Of a stretch of DNA of 64,000 bases, positions 9,883 to 20,656 are shown in pieces. The DNA is from Deltaproteobacteria bacterium (lineage in GTDB: Bacteria; Myxococcota_A; Polyangia; Polyangiales; Polyangiaceae): positions 1 to 64,000 of the forward strand of contig QJWJ01000438.1 in the NCBI GenBank assembly GCA_003235365.1. The letters are read 5' to 3'. Made by a program: the position numbers and the translations under genes. The notes beneath the pieces were generated by a model. The model saw nothing but the letters and a program-made list of their open reading frames with translations. It was not told the origin of the DNA and ran no database searches. Numbering within the stretch: position 1 is the stretch's first letter; each line of letters starts with the position of its first letter.

Positions 9883-10467
9883 ATGACAGAAATGGACTCG
9901 ATAGTTGATACATTCAAGCGCCAGGCACGAGAGCTTCGGCGCCAGGTACGCTCCGGAGACGATGGTGCCCTTTCCTTGCTGCGGCGCGAGCCCGCGCTCC
10001 GCGGGCTGGATGCCCCGCAGTTGACCGAACAGCTGCGCCTGCGTCATTGCCTGGCAGCGGTCAGCCGTCGCGCGGGTTTGCGCGGCTGGTCACACTTGAC
10101 GGCGTTGCTTTCCGACAAGCGCGCTACCGACTTCAATGCGTTGTTCTATCCAGATCGGCGCGCCGCGCACTGGAACATCTGGTTCGCGACGTACGAGGAA
10201 GCCCACGCGGTTCGTGTCGATCACGGCGGTTACCTATTGCCCTATCGCCACCAGTTCTTCGTGTGCGAGGGCGACTTCATCCGTGAGTTGGGGGTCGACC
10301 CTGACCAACCTGCGTGGGGTCGCATCGGTCGCGATTGGGTCGAACCCGGCGACTATGACGCGCGCCATCACTTGCTCGGTGAGTGGTTGAGGGCTGCGGC
10401 GGGGCGTCATCAGGACTTGGGGGCTGAGCACGCACCGGCCGAAGGAGGTGGCAATCAGGTTTGTTGA
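9883..10467 (+). CDS. Conserved hypothetical protein
   Basis: ATG at 9883 (ORF open from 9808); contains 'LRLRHCLAAVSRRAGLRGWSHLTALL', resembling the short 'A..vAre.Gf.SW..L' motif. Confidence 0.6.
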   Translation: MTEMDSIVDTFKRQARELRRQVRSGDDGALSLLRREPALRGLDAPQLTEQLRLRHCLAAVSRRAGLRGWSHLTALLSDKRATDFNALFYPDRRAAHWNIWFATYEEAHAVRVDHGGYLLPYRHQFFVCEGDFIRELGVDPDQPAWGRIGRDWVEPGDYDARHHLLGEWLRAAAGRHQDLGAEHAPAEGGGNQVC

Positions 10468-10587
10468 CCCGACAAATCAAACTACGCGGCGATTCCCCAT
10501 GGCCTCACGACTGGGGCTTGGGGGAGTTGCCTGCCGTCTCGCGCTCGCTGTCCCTCTGCCCCGCGAGCTCAGCGGCCGGTGCATCCC

Positions 10588-11457
10588 TCAGTAGAACGTC
10601 CGCATCTCTTCGGGAAACGCTTGATAGACCAACTCGCCCGGTTCGAAGAGGGCGTCGAGGATTTCGCAACGAATCGGGTCCTGGTCGTCATCGCACTGCT
10701 CGTATGCCAATCGTAGCGTATCGAGGGTGACATCGAAGGCGGGCACAGGTCGCAGTGCGTCCGATTCGAGGGCGCCAGTGAAGAACTCGTCTCCAGCGAT
10801 GGGGATTTCGGTCGAGTGGCACAACGCACACACCGTGCCGCCGTTGTGCTCGAGATGCGCCGTGATCTGTGCGTCCGTGACGTTCTCGGTGATGGGAAAC
10901 GGGATCTCTGCCTTCACCGACCGACTCACGGAAGTGAGCTGGCTCAGCTCCAGCATGTCTCTGCCGACACCGGCTGGTACTACGGACAGGATCAGTGCCT
11001 CGCCGGAAAAGATGAACACTCGGGGATTGGACGTCCCCTGAGCTGGTTGTGCACTGAACGGACTGGCTGTGGGAAAGACCCGCAAGGGGCGGGCGAGACT
11101 CTGCACGAGACACGCGATGCTCACCGGTTTCGGCAACGCATTGATCAATTCGATGGCTGCTCGCATCGTCTGGGGGTCGTTGGAAACGCCGTCTGGGGCG
11201 GCACAGCGCGACCCAAGGTCGTCTTCTGTCTCGGTCAGCGGCGGTCCGTCACCACCGGGTCGCTCGATGTTGGGCGCCTCGGATTGTGTCGTCGGAGAAC
11301 TTGGCGAGGCCCCTTCTGCGGTGGACTCTGAAGTCTCGGTCTCGTCGTGTTCCGTACCGCCTGCCTCACCCGAACCGGAACACGCGGCGACGGCGAGGAG
11401 TGCAGTGACAGTGGCCGCGGTGGTCCGTGTGCGAACGGCTTTCAAGGTCGACGGCAT
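10588..11457 (-). CDS. Putative c-type-cytochrome-like lipoprotein with single CxxCH motif
   Basis: 'VTALLAVAACSGSGEAGG' lipobox; 'GGTVCALCHSTEIPI' CxxCH. Confidence 0.6.
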   Translation of the reverse strand: MPSTLKAVRTRTTAATVTALLAVAACSGSGEAGGTEHDETETSESTAEGASPSSPTTQSEAPNIERPGGDGPPLTETEDDLGSRCAAPDGVSNDPQTMRAAIELINALPKPVSIACLVQSLARPLRVFPTASPFSAQPAQGTSNPRVFIFSGEALILSVVPAGVGRDMLELSQLTSVSRSVKAEIPFPITENVTDAQITAHLEHNGGTVCALCHSTEIPIAGDEFFTGALESDALRPVPAFDVTLDTLRLAYEQCDDDQDPIRCEILDALFEPGELVYQAFPEEMRTFY

Positions 11458-11645
11458 CGGTGTGTACGAGGAGCTTAGCGCTCAACGCCGCGACTGAGTC
11501 GCGCTTTGTCTGCAGGCGCGGGTGCAAGCGTTCGCAGTTGCGCGCAGTCGTTGCGTGAAATACAACAGCGGCGGTACGTGCAGTCTGACGCAGCCGAGTT
11601 GCCCCTGAGCGCGCTTCACCCACCGGATAACCCCCGCCTCATTCG

Positions 11646-12383
11646 ATGTCCCGGCCGCGCGCAGTCATTTTCGATCTCGATGACACCCTGCTGAGCTTCT
11701 CCGTCGGTCAGGAGGATCTGTGGCTTCGCGTGGTGCAGGAGCATCGTGATTCGTTGACGCCAGTGTCGCCGCACGAACTGGTCGGGGTCATCGAACAGCA
11801 GGTGATCCCGACCTACTGGGGTGACGAGGCGCGGGCCATTTGGGGACGCCACAACATGTTCGAAGCGCGTCGCCAAGTGGTGGCTGCGGCGTTTGACGTT
11901 CTGGGGGTTGCCGTCGAAACCTCAGTGGTCCAGTCGATCGCCGACGCGTACACGCGTGCCAAGGAGGATGCCGTGGCGCCCATCGAGGACGCACTCGACG
12001 TGTTGTCGGTTCTCGACGAGCGTGGCGTGTCGTTGGGTCTGATCACCAACGGCAGTTCGGAGTTTCAGCGGCGCAAGCTCGTCAATCACAACCTCGAGAA
12101 GCGCTTCCACGCGATCCTCATCGAAGGCGAGTGGGGTGTCGGGAAGCCCGATCCGAGCATCTTCCAAGAGGCGCTCAACCGCTTGGATTGTCGCGCCGAA
12201 GAGGTCTGGATGGTGGGGGACAACTTTGCTGCGGACATCGAGGGTGCCGGCGCTGTCGGCATATCGGGGATCTGGGTTCACCACGGACGGCCTTTGCCAA
12301 ACGCTCGTCGCGTTGAGCCACTGGCGTGTATCGACCACGTGCGGCAGTTGGCGCGGCTGCTCGGTGGCAATGAACGTGGGTGA
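11646..12383 (+). CDS. HAD family hydrolase
   Basis: 'AVIFDLDDTLLSF', 'LGLITNGSSEFQRRKL', 'GVGKPDPSIFQEAL', 'VWMVGDNFAADIEGA'. Confidence 0.93.
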   Translation: MSRPRAVIFDLDDTLLSFSVGQEDLWLRVVQEHRDSLTPVSPHELVGVIEQQVIPTYWGDEARAIWGRHNMFEARRQVVAAAFDVLGVAVETSVVQSIADAYTRAKEDAVAPIEDALDVLSVLDERGVSLGLITNGSSEFQRRKLVNHNLEKRFHAILIEGEWGVGKPDPSIFQEALNRLDCRAEEVWMVGDNFAADIEGAGAVGISGIWVHHGRPLPNARRVEPLACIDHVRQLARLLGGNERG

Positions 12384-12697
12384 TAGCGTGGAGTGGGAGC
12401 CCGCTGCGTGTGGTTCGGTTCGGCTTCAGAGCGCGGTATGCCATTGACGCGCTGCGCGAACAGCGCGGTGAAGCATCGCGGGCGGCACGCGGTTTCTCGA
12501 GACCCAGTTGGGCGGTTACTGTCGCACCTGTTCTACCTTACGTATCCGTGTGCGCGCGGCGCATTCTGATGCGGTGCAAGAATCGCTTTGTGGGAGTTTT
12601 CACAAAAGGGACATCGGCGATCGGAGCGTCTCCTATGACACCAACGTCCTTGTCGACACTCACGGCTCGTCATCCAAATAGAGACAACCCTTGAGGA

Positions 12698-13339
12698 ATG
12701 ACGGTGGATGTCGCACGGTTCACATCTGGCACGTATGTTGCGAAGGTTCGGTTCGAGTGCAATGGCTCACCTGCCGGCGCAAGAGTATTCACTTCTGTTG
12801 GCAACATCGTGAAAACTGAGACACGTAGTGGCCACTATTCGTCAAGCACCTGTTACAATCGCTTCGTGCGATTGCCCTTGACCCACGTCGACCTCGACCC
12901 AAGAACCGCATCCCCCATGGCCCAGTCCGTTCGCAAGCTCGTTGACGACGAAGTTCCCGACTGGTTTGACGCCACGCCGGAGATTGTCTCCAACGGTGCG
13001 CCGTCGCTGTCGGTGTTGGCGTGTGTGCTGGCGGCCGAGCGCAACAAGGCATTGGAGACGATTGATGAGCAGCGACGCGCGATCCTGGCCATGCACGAGC
13101 GGTGTGGGATGTACAAGGCCGAGCTCGACGCACTGAAGAGTGTGATGGCAGAGATCGACGACGACAGTGAAGCCCGGGCCGAGCAGCTTGCGGCGCTGCA
13201 TGTGGCGGTTGACAACGCCGAGGAACGCGCTCGCATCAATGCCGAACACGCGCAACGCTTTGAGGCTCAGGTACAGGTCCTACTCGAAGAAGTGGAGCGA
13301 CTGCGTCGCGCGAGCGTTCCCGCCACTCGTGGGTGTTAG
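12698..13339 (+). CDS. Hypothetical coiled-coil protein (start uncertain; ATG 12917 possible)
   Basis: C-terminal half 'LALHVAVDNAEERARINAEHAQRFEAQVQVLLEEVERLRRAS' coiled coil; the N-terminal part before 12917 is less convincing. Confidence 0.5.
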   Translation: MTVDVARFTSGTYVAKVRFECNGSPAGARVFTSVGNIVKTETRSGHYSSSTCYNRFVRLPLTHVDLDPRTASPMAQSVRKLVDDEVPDWFDATPEIVSNGAPSLSVLACVLAAERNKALETIDEQRRAILAMHERCGMYKAELDALKSVMAEIDDDSEARAEQLAALHVAVDNAEERARINAEHAQRFEAQVQVLLEEVERLRRASVPATRGC

Positions 13340-13767
13340 TGGTCCCCACGGTCGCATCGCGACCGACGTGCCTCACTTTGAACGAGGAGCGCTGAAGAGC
13401 TCGATCGATGTCTCGCGGGCAATGCATCGGGCGCCGTTGGCTGCTCGCACTGGGTGACGAGTGCCGCCGGAGTGAGCCGTGTTCCGCCTCCAGTGCTCGT
13501 AGCCCGTATTGGCTGGAGGGCGAGCCCGGTTCGCGTCCGAACCTCGGACGGCTCGATGGGTGACCGGACTTCGTGTGGACGATTGCGGCTTCGGAACTGC
13601 TTGGGGCCGACGTGATTCCGGCTCGTTTCGCGGTTTGGTCTCGGTGCGCCTCGTCGAAGGCCCCGCCATCTGCGCGCGTGTGCAGCCAATGAACGCATTG
13701 ACTGCGCGGCTTGCCGAAGATCTCGATGGCGATGGATTCGAGCAATCCGATTGAGGATACTGAATGA

Positions 13768-16161
13768 ATGAGGGAGGGCTCGGCAAGTAGCGTCAGCGCG
13801 GCTTTCGCGTCAGCGCCCGACTATGGTGGGGTTCTCGATGCATTGGCCGTGGGAGTCGTGGTGCACGCTCCGTCGTTGAGGATCGTGTACACCAACGGCA
13901 CAGCTGCCGCCTTGCTCGGGGTGGAAGTGGCGGATGCGGTGACCCGAGATGTTGCCGACCCACGCTGGGTCGTGATCCATCCTGACGGGACGGCTGTGAG
14001 CCCGGATGAGGTTCCGGCCTCGGTCGCGCTCGCAACACGCCAGCCGGTGCGTGGAATGATCCTCGGTGTCAAGCAACCGGACGGCGTGACGACGTGGCTC
14101 ACCGTGGACGGCGTTCCGTTGCTCGACGAAAGGGGGAACGTCGAGTTCGTTGCCGTGACCATTTCGGACATCACGCGCGATCTGGTCGCCCGCATGCAGC
14201 TGGAGCGCGAAAGTGATCTCTTGGGGAGAACCGTTGCAGAACGGGATGCCGCGTTGGCCCGTGCGGTCGAGGCGTTGGATTCGTCGGAAGCCCGCTACCG
14301 CGCGGTGCTTCGAGCGATGTCCGAGGGGGTTGCCGTTCATTCCGTGGACGGCGGCATCTTGTTCGCCAATCCGGCTGCACAGCGGATACTCGGCTTGACC
14401 GTCGAACAGATGCAAGGGCGGCATCCGGTCGATCCCCAGTGGCGCCTGACGGATGCCCAAGGTGGCCCTCTGCCGCCGGAGTGCATTCCGTCAGAGATCA
14501 CGCGACGCACCGGGGCGCCCCAGCGGAACGTCGTGCTTGGTGTGCAACGGGGAGGGTCGGGGGCGCACGCGTGGCTGTCAGTCAGTACCGATCCGATCGG
14601 ACCGGCTACCGAGGTCAAGAAGGAGGGTCGCTTCTCAGTCGTTGCCACGTTTACGGACATCACCGCGGAGCGAAACGCGCTGGCAGAGGCACGGCACGCC
14701 CGTGATCACCTGCGCGACATCGCCGCTGCGTTGCCGGGCGTGGTCATGGAGTATCTGGTGACGAAGCACGGTGAGTTGCGATTTAGCTACGTGTCCGAGC
14801 CAGCGGAGCTCTACTTTGGCGTTCTCCCCGAGACGATCATTCGCGATAGCGCCGCCGTACTCGGGAGTGTTCACATCGACGACCGCGACGAGTTGCTCGC
14901 TCGTTTGCGAGGTCCGACGGACTCCGGGGTGCAGGCTGACTTCCGGGTAGTCAATCCGGATGGGAACATCCGATACCTCCGGTTGGGTGCGGGGCCACCG
15001 ACGCTGGTGCCCGATGGTGTATTGGTGCGTTCCGTTGCGTTGGATGTGACAGGGCAACGAATTCTGGAGGAACGCGTACGCGAAGCGCAGCGGCGGGAAG
15101 CGATAGGTACGCTCGCTGCGGGCATGGCCCACAACTTCAACAACATGCTTGCGGTCATCGTGCCCAGCTTGGAGATGGCGCGATCCGAGGCACCGGCAGA
15201 CATTGCACAAGAGCTGGACGACGCGTGCTCGGCTGCGCATGCCGCGTCAGAGCTCGTGCGGCAGTTGATGCAGTTGGTGCGGCGCGGCGCGGCCGGAGCC
15301 ATGGTTCAGGTCGACGTTTCAACCTTGCTGATGGAGGTGAGCCAGCTTTGTCGACGCACCTTCGATGCATCGATTGACGTCCGTTGCAGCACGCCGGCGG
15401 AGCCGTGCATCGTGCTGGCGCGTCGCGCCGAACTTCAACAGGTCCTCGTCAACATGTGCATCAACGCGCGCGACGCGCTCGAGTCGCGACCCGCGCCGCG
15501 TCTCGAATTGCGTGCGAGCCGGGAGGGAGAGCAGATCGCAATCGAGGTCTCCGACAACGGCTTGGGCATGTCAACTGAGGTTCAGCGCCACCTGGGTGAG
15601 CCGTTCTTCACGACCAAGGCGCCAGGGCGGGGTACGGGTTTGGGGTTGGCCACAGCCTTCGGCATCGTGAGCGAACTGCGCGGCACTCTCGAATGTCATT
15701 CCACGCTGGGTGTCGGCACGCGTTTCGTGCTCAGGCTGCCCTGCCAGGCAGCGCTCGATGGGGCGCGACCTTCGAAAAAGCCGGAAGCGATACGTTCCGC
15801 TGAGGTAAAGGTATTGCTCATCGACGATGAGGCCCTGGTCCGCAGCACGTTGACCCGAGCACTCGAGCGCGCCTCGGCGCAGGTGTTGTGTGCGGCGGAT
15901 GGTGAGAAGGGGTTGGAGCTTCTGCGTCAGCACTCAGACGTCGGGATGGTGTTGCTCGATCTGGCCATGCCCGGCCTGAACGGGACCGAAGTATTGCGTC
16001 GCTTGCGCGAGTTCAATCGAGATGTCCCCGTGTACCTGATCACCGGCTTCGTTCCCGAGGCGCTCGACACGTCGGGGTTCGACGGTGTGCTCACGAAACC
16101 GCTCGATTTCGATCGCGTTCGGGCGCTCCTTGCGAAGCACGCCCGACAGCCCGATGCATGA
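13768..16161 (+). CDS. Hybrid PAS sensor histidine kinase with C-terminal receiver
   Basis: PAS-type repeats, H-box 'GTLAAGMAHNFNNMLAVI', HATPase 'VLVNMCINARDALE...DNGLGMS...GRGTGLGLATAFGI', receiver 'VLLIDDEALVRS...MVLLDLAMPGLNGTEVL...LTKPLD'. Confidence 0.93.
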   Translation: MREGSASSVSAAFASAPDYGGVLDALAVGVVVHAPSLRIVYTNGTAAALLGVEVADAVTRDVADPRWVVIHPDGTAVSPDEVPASVALATRQPVRGMILGVKQPDGVTTWLTVDGVPLLDERGNVEFVAVTISDITRDLVARMQLERESDLLGRTVAERDAALARAVEALDSSEARYRAVLRAMSEGVAVHSVDGGILFANPAAQRILGLTVEQMQGRHPVDPQWRLTDAQGGPLPPECIPSEITRRTGAPQRNVVLGVQRGGSGAHAWLSVSTDPIGPATEVKKEGRFSVVATFTDITAERNALAEARHARDHLRDIAAALPGVVMEYLVTKHGELRFSYVSEPAELYFGVLPETIIRDSAAVLGSVHIDDRDELLARLRGPTDSGVQADFRVVNPDGNIRYLRLGAGPPTLVPDGVLVRSVALDVTGQRILEERVREAQRREAIGTLAAGMAHNFNNMLAVIVPSLEMARSEAPADIAQELDDACSAAHAASELVRQLMQLVRRGAAGAMVQVDVSTLLMEVSQLCRRTFDASIDVRCSTPAEPCIVLARRAELQQVLVNMCINARDALESRPAPRLELRASREGEQIAIEVSDNGLGMSTEVQRHLGEPFFTTKAPGRGTGLGLATAFGIVSELRGTLECHSTLGVGTRFVLRLPCQAALDGARPSKKPEAIRSAEVKVLLIDDEALVRSTLTRALERASAQVLCAADGEKGLELLRQHSDVGMVLLDLAMPGLNGTEVLRRLREFNRDVPVYLITGFVPEALDTSGFDGVLTKPLDFDRVRALLAKHARQPDA

Positions 16162-16217
16162 AACGAATCCGCTGGGCGCGGTTACGCCCGCTCTTCTTCG
16201 CTCGGATGTCGGTTTCT

Positions 16218-16247
16218 GAGTACTGAATTCGCCGAGTATTGAATTCG
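16218..16247. repeat. Tandem direct repeat GAGTAYTGAATTCG x2 (16-bp period)
   Basis: GAGTACTGAATTCG at 16218-16231 and GAGTATTGAATTCG at 16234-16247, in the convergent gap. Confidence 0.8.
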
Positions 16248-19085
16248 TCAGTCGCCCAGGATCTCTTCAAAGGCGCGATCGACGTCGTCATCGTTCGAGC
16301 GCGGACGCCCCGAGGGCGTTCGCAACTTGCGATCGGACAGTTGCTCGGCGCGCGCCTTGGCATCGCGAAAGTCGTGCTGACGGCGAAGCACTTGCCGCAT
16401 GTAGTAAACGGCTTGGTCGATTTGCCCGAGCTGCTCCGACGCGTGGGCCAGGTCGTAGTAGATCGTGACTTCCTGCTCGCTGGTCCGTTGGGATGCGTTC
16501 AGGGCGCGTGTGTAGGACTTCGTCGCTTTGTCCCACATGCTTTGCTCGGCATAGATGAGGCCCATCGCCGCGTAGCAATTGCACTCGAAGCGCGGGTCTT
16601 GGGCAGCGAGTTCGAGCTCCTCGATCGCGTCGTCGAGAAGGTGCATGTCCTTGTACGCCAAGCCGAGATCGTAGTGACTGGCCGCGTCGTTCTCTGCGAC
16701 CGTGTCTTTGACCGAGTGCTTGAAGCGGTCGAACAGATCGTCCACGTCGACGCCGGGCGTCGGTTGTCCGCCGCTGGCGGGATGCATGGATTCGCGAACG
16801 GCGTTTTCCAATTCGTTCAGCGAGGTGCGCAAGTCCGCGGACAGGCTGTCGCTCGGCCGCAGCAACTTCCCCGCGTGAAGCTTGTTGTTCGAGTCGCGCG
16901 CAGAGGAACTGTCGGCCATCGCCTCTTCGAGCTCCGTCTGGGCGTCGAGCAGCAACGGATGCGACGGATACAGCGCCAGCTGGGCATCGAGCAGGCGTTT
17001 GGCTTCGCTGAACATGCCGCGGGCTGAGAAGAATTCGACCTCTTCGAGGGCGTCCTCCAATGACGGGCGGGCGGACGCGCCGCTACTTTCGGGCCCGGGT
17101 GGGCCACTCGGAGGCGGCGGCAACACCTCCGTGGACATCGCTGGTGGAACGGAGGATTCGGTGGCTTCGGGCGCCGGAACGGACATGGCGTTGCGCGCCG
17201 GAACGGACGATTGCCCGGCGCTGAACCGCTCGAAGGAGCCGTCGTTCAGCTCCGGATACTCGGAAAGCAGCTCGCGAACCATCTCCTCGGCTGGATTGCA
17301 GTCGGGTTCCTCGTCGAGGATGTTCTGAAGGACGGCTAGGGCGTGGTCGGGTCTCTCGAACTCGTTGTAGACCTCGGCCATCAGTAACATCTGTTCGATG
17401 GCACCGTCGCGATCGCCAATGTCCGTGTACAGGTCCCTGAGCATCTCTCGGAGCTCAATCGACTTGGGGTCGAATTCCAGCGCGTTGAGTGTGGTTTCGA
17501 TGCCTTTGTGGAAGAGCGAAAGGCTGCGATAGGTTTGCGCGTCGGCCAGCGCTCGGGCGCTGTTCTCGTACACTTCGTCGAGGTTCTTCAGGATGCTGCG
17601 ACCGCTGCTCGACGGCACTTCGCCCGGCGTGGTGGCCCGCTCCAGGGCGGCGCCCGTGTTGGGGCCGGAGGTAGTCGCGGACATCGCGGCCGGTGGGGGA
17701 GCAGGGGCCGTCGCGCGCTCACGCGGCGGCGGCGCAGGCGCACGCTTGGGCGGGTAGGACGGCATCGCCGGTGGCAATGACCCACCCGGACTGGAGGGTC
17801 GGTGCGCCGGCGGTGGAGCGTGCGGCGATGAGCTACCCAAGCGTGCTCGTCCAATGGCGGCAACACTGGGACGAGCCAAGGGCGGTGGCGACGCGGCGCC
17901 CGAGCTGCTCGGTGGCGGGTGCGGAGGCGCCACCGAGGTCATGCTCGGTCGCGACTGGGGTGCCGGCGGCGGACCGGGGATCGACTGGTGCGACCCTGGT
18001 GCTTCGCTTTGCGGCAGCGGCGGCGGGCGCGAACTGACGAGCTCCAGTCGCGGTGGCGCAACGCTTCGCGCCGGCTTGGGCGGCGGCGTCGAATGCATTT
18101 GCTTTGCGGCAGGCGCCGACGACGACGGCGGCTGCGCGGGAACGTGGCTGCCCCCGGGGACGCCCAGCTTGTGCAAGGCCTGGACCTGCTCGTCCTGGGG
18201 AGCGACGGCTTCGAGCTGCTCCAGCGTCTCCTTGAAAACCGACGCGTTGCCCTGCTCGTGAGCGACGCGGCACAGCTCTTTCTTCACCTCGACGGATCGC
18301 TCGGGGTGACCGATCAGCTCGAACGCTTGTGCGAGCAGGTCGAGGGTCTCGATGTCGTTGGGTGTTGCCTGGAAGCTGATCTGTAGGCGCGACAGCGCCT
18401 GCATTCCCTCTGCCTCAGTGCCCTTGGCCAGGTATAGCTTTGCGGCCAATTTCGCCCGTTTCGGATCGGGCTTGATGTGCAGCATCCGCTCGACGACCCG
18501 CAACGCGTCGTCGGGCTGCTCGGCGGCGAGCAAGAGGCTGGTCGCTGAGGAAAACGAGCGCAGCGCATCGTCGACCTTACCGACTCGGTAGAAGCCCTCG
18601 GCGAGCCTCAGGTGCGGCAGCGGGACGTTGGGCCCGACCTCGGTCATGCGTAGAAACAGGCGCAGGGCATCGTCGTCGCGTTGCGATTCTCGCAGCCGAT
18701 TGGCTTCGTCGTCGAGAATGCGTAGCGCGTCGTTGACGAGACCGAGCGTCAAGTACAGCTCGGTGAGGCGGTCGACGACGTGAGCGTATTGATCGATCAG
18801 CGAGGGCTCGTGCTGGTGGATCAGCTCCCGCACCTGCTTGTACACCGCGATTGCCTTGAGGCTCGCGCCCTGACCGGCATAGTGCTCACCCGCCCTGTCG
18901 TACGTGTGGATGGCTCCAGCGAAGTTGTGCGCGCGGGCCTGAACATCTCCTACCCGCAACAAGACGCGCGTGTCCGCGGGGTTGATCGCGAGCAGTTTTG
19001 CGTACTCTTCCAGGGCCCGGTCGTACTGTTGTTGTTCGACCAAGAGTTGGGCGTTCTGCAGAGTGTTGTTGGGATCCAAGGCCAA
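16248..19085 (-). CDS. Large tetratricopeptide-repeat protein with Pro-rich central linker
   Basis: Repeated TPR signatures ('QYDRALEEYAKLLAINPADTRVLLRVGDV', 'HYDLGLAYKDMHLLDDAIEELELAAQDPR', 'ATKSYTRALNASQ'). Confidence 0.85.
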   Translation of the reverse strand: MALDPNNTLQNAQLLVEQQQYDRALEEYAKLLAINPADTRVLLRVGDVQARAHNFAGAIHTYDRAGEHYAGQGASLKAIAVYKQVRELIHQHEPSLIDQYAHVVDRLTELYLTLGLVNDALRILDDEANRLRESQRDDDALRLFLRMTEVGPNVPLPHLRLAEGFYRVGKVDDALRSFSSATSLLLAAEQPDDALRVVERMLHIKPDPKRAKLAAKLYLAKGTEAEGMQALSRLQISFQATPNDIETLDLLAQAFELIGHPERSVEVKKELCRVAHEQGNASVFKETLEQLEAVAPQDEQVQALHKLGVPGGSHVPAQPPSSSAPAAKQMHSTPPPKPARSVAPPRLELVSSRPPPLPQSEAPGSHQSIPGPPPAPQSRPSMTSVAPPHPPPSSSGAASPPPLARPSVAAIGRARLGSSSPHAPPPAHRPSSPGGSLPPAMPSYPPKRAPAPPPRERATAPAPPPAAMSATTSGPNTGAALERATTPGEVPSSSGRSILKNLDEVYENSARALADAQTYRSLSLFHKGIETTLNALEFDPKSIELREMLRDLYTDIGDRDGAIEQMLLMAEVYNEFERPDHALAVLQNILDEEPDCNPAEEMVRELLSEYPELNDGSFERFSAGQSSVPARNAMSVPAPEATESSVPPAMSTEVLPPPPSGPPGPESSGASARPSLEDALEEVEFFSARGMFSEAKRLLDAQLALYPSHPLLLDAQTELEEAMADSSSARDSNNKLHAGKLLRPSDSLSADLRTSLNELENAVRESMHPASGGQPTPGVDVDDLFDRFKHSVKDTVAENDAASHYDLGLAYKDMHLLDDAIEELELAAQDPRFECNCYAAMGLIYAEQSMWDKATKSYTRALNASQRTSEQEVTIYYDLAHASEQLGQIDQAVYYMRQVLRRQHDFRDAKARAEQLSDRKLRTPSGRPRSNDDDVDRAFEEILGD

Positions 19086-19219
19086 AGCGCCTCACGTCGA
19101 AGGGCGCCCACGGGCGCACCGGGTATTTAGGGGGCTTGGAGGCCTTCGGTCAAGCTAACGGCGGCCTCGAACCGCCAAAGTCATTGCCAAATGGGGCAGC
19201 GTTGCCCAAGGTGGTCGAG

Positions 19220-20656
19220 ATGACACGTTATCGAGCTCCCTTCGCGCCTGGCGGTCCCTTCGAGGTCGACGAGGAAACCTGTCGCAAGCTGCTCGAAGTC
19301 GCCTTGGCGCGCGGCGGCGACTACGCCGACCTGTTCTTCGAGTACCGCGCGGCGGGCAGTTTCAGCTTCGAGGAGGGGATCACTCGCAGTGCCGCCAGGT
19401 CCGTTTCGATGGGGCTCGGGGTGCGTGTCTTGCGCGGCGACGCGACCGGCTACGCGCATGTCGAAGATCTCAGCTTCGAAGCGATGAAGCGGGCCGCAGA
19501 TACGGCCGCGCGCATCGCCGATTCGGGCAAGACGGTCGACCCGGTTCCGGTTGCGGCCATCGCCACGCCGCAGCGCTACGAACTGCCCTCGCTGCCGCTC
19601 GACGCGCCGGGAACGGACAAGCGGCAGCTCCTCGAGCGTGCGAGCGCGGCGGTGCTCGCGTTCGATTCCAAGGTGATCAAGGCCGAGGCCAGCTACGCCG
19701 AGGAAGTGCGTGAGATTCTCATCGCGACCAGCACGGGCCGATTCGTTCGTGACGTGCAGCCGTTGATGCGGTTTGGCGTTCGGGCAATCGCGGAGGACAA
19801 GGGTCGGCGCGAAGCCGGTCGCAGCGGAGGTGGGGGGCGTACCTCGTTGGCTTACTTCAGCGACAAGACTCCGGAATGGCACGCGGAAGTGGCCGCCAAA
19901 CAGGCGCTGACCTTGCTCGACGCGCGTGAGGCGCCCGCCGGTCAAATGGAGGTCGTGCTCGCGCCCGGCGATAGTGGGATCCTCCTGCACGAAGCGGTGG
20001 GTCACGGGCTGGAGGCGGACTTCAACCGCAAGGGGACCAGCAACTACAGCGGTCAGATTGGACAAGTCGTCGCCAGCAAACTGTGCACTGTAGTTGATGA
20101 CCCTACACTTGCCCACAGTCGAGGGTCCATCAACGTCGATGACGAGGGCAACGACCCCCGCAGCGACGTCCTGATCGAGGAAGGTGTGCTGCGCGGTTAC
20201 ATGCACGACCGAATCAGCGCGGGACACTACGAAACAAACGACAACGGCCACGGGCGTCGCGAGGACTTTGCTTCGGTTCCGTTACCGCGCATGACCAACA
20301 CCATACTGACCGCCGGCCCACACGATCCCGAAGAGATCCTCAAGAGCGTAAAGCGTGGAATTTTCGCAAAAAACTTCGGTGGCGGCCAGGTCGACATCTC
20401 CAATGGCGACTTCGTGTTTTCGCTCACGGAGAGCTACCTGATCGAAGACGGAAAACTTACTGCGCCGTTAAAAGGCGTGAACTTGATAGGAAATGGTCCA
20501 GAAACACTCCGAGAAGTAAGCATGTTAGGCCACGATGTCGAGCTCAGCGACGGCATCTGGACTTGCGGCAAGGACGGACAGAGTGTCCCAGTTGGCGTGG
20601 GTTGTCCTACCATCAAAATAGCCCGGATTACCGTAGGTGGCACCGATCTCAGTTGA
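19220..20656 (+). CDS. tldD: Metalloprotease TldD
   Basis: In-frame ATG at 19220 (ORF open from 18998); 'DYADLFFEYRAAGSFSFEEGITRS', 'LHEAVGHGLEADFNRKGTSNYSGQIG', 'GGGQVDISNGDFVFSLTESYLIEDGKLT'. Confidence 0.93.
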   Translation: MTRYRAPFAPGGPFEVDEETCRKLLEVALARGGDYADLFFEYRAAGSFSFEEGITRSAARSVSMGLGVRVLRGDATGYAHVEDLSFEAMKRAADTAARIADSGKTVDPVPVAAIATPQRYELPSLPLDAPGTDKRQLLERASAAVLAFDSKVIKAEASYAEEVREILIATSTGRFVRDVQPLMRFGVRAIAEDKGRREAGRSGGGGRTSLAYFSDKTPEWHAEVAAKQALTLLDAREAPAGQMEVVLAPGDSGILLHEAVGHGLEADFNRKGTSNYSGQIGQVVASKLCTVVDDPTLAHSRGSINVDDEGNDPRSDVLIEEGVLRGYMHDRISAGHYETNDNGHGRREDFASVPLPRMTNTILTAGPHDPEEILKSVKRGIFAKNFGGGQVDISNGDFVFSLTESYLIEDGKLTAPLKGVNLIGNGPETLREVSMLGHDVELSDGIWTCGKDGQSVPVGVGCPTIKIARITVGGTDLS

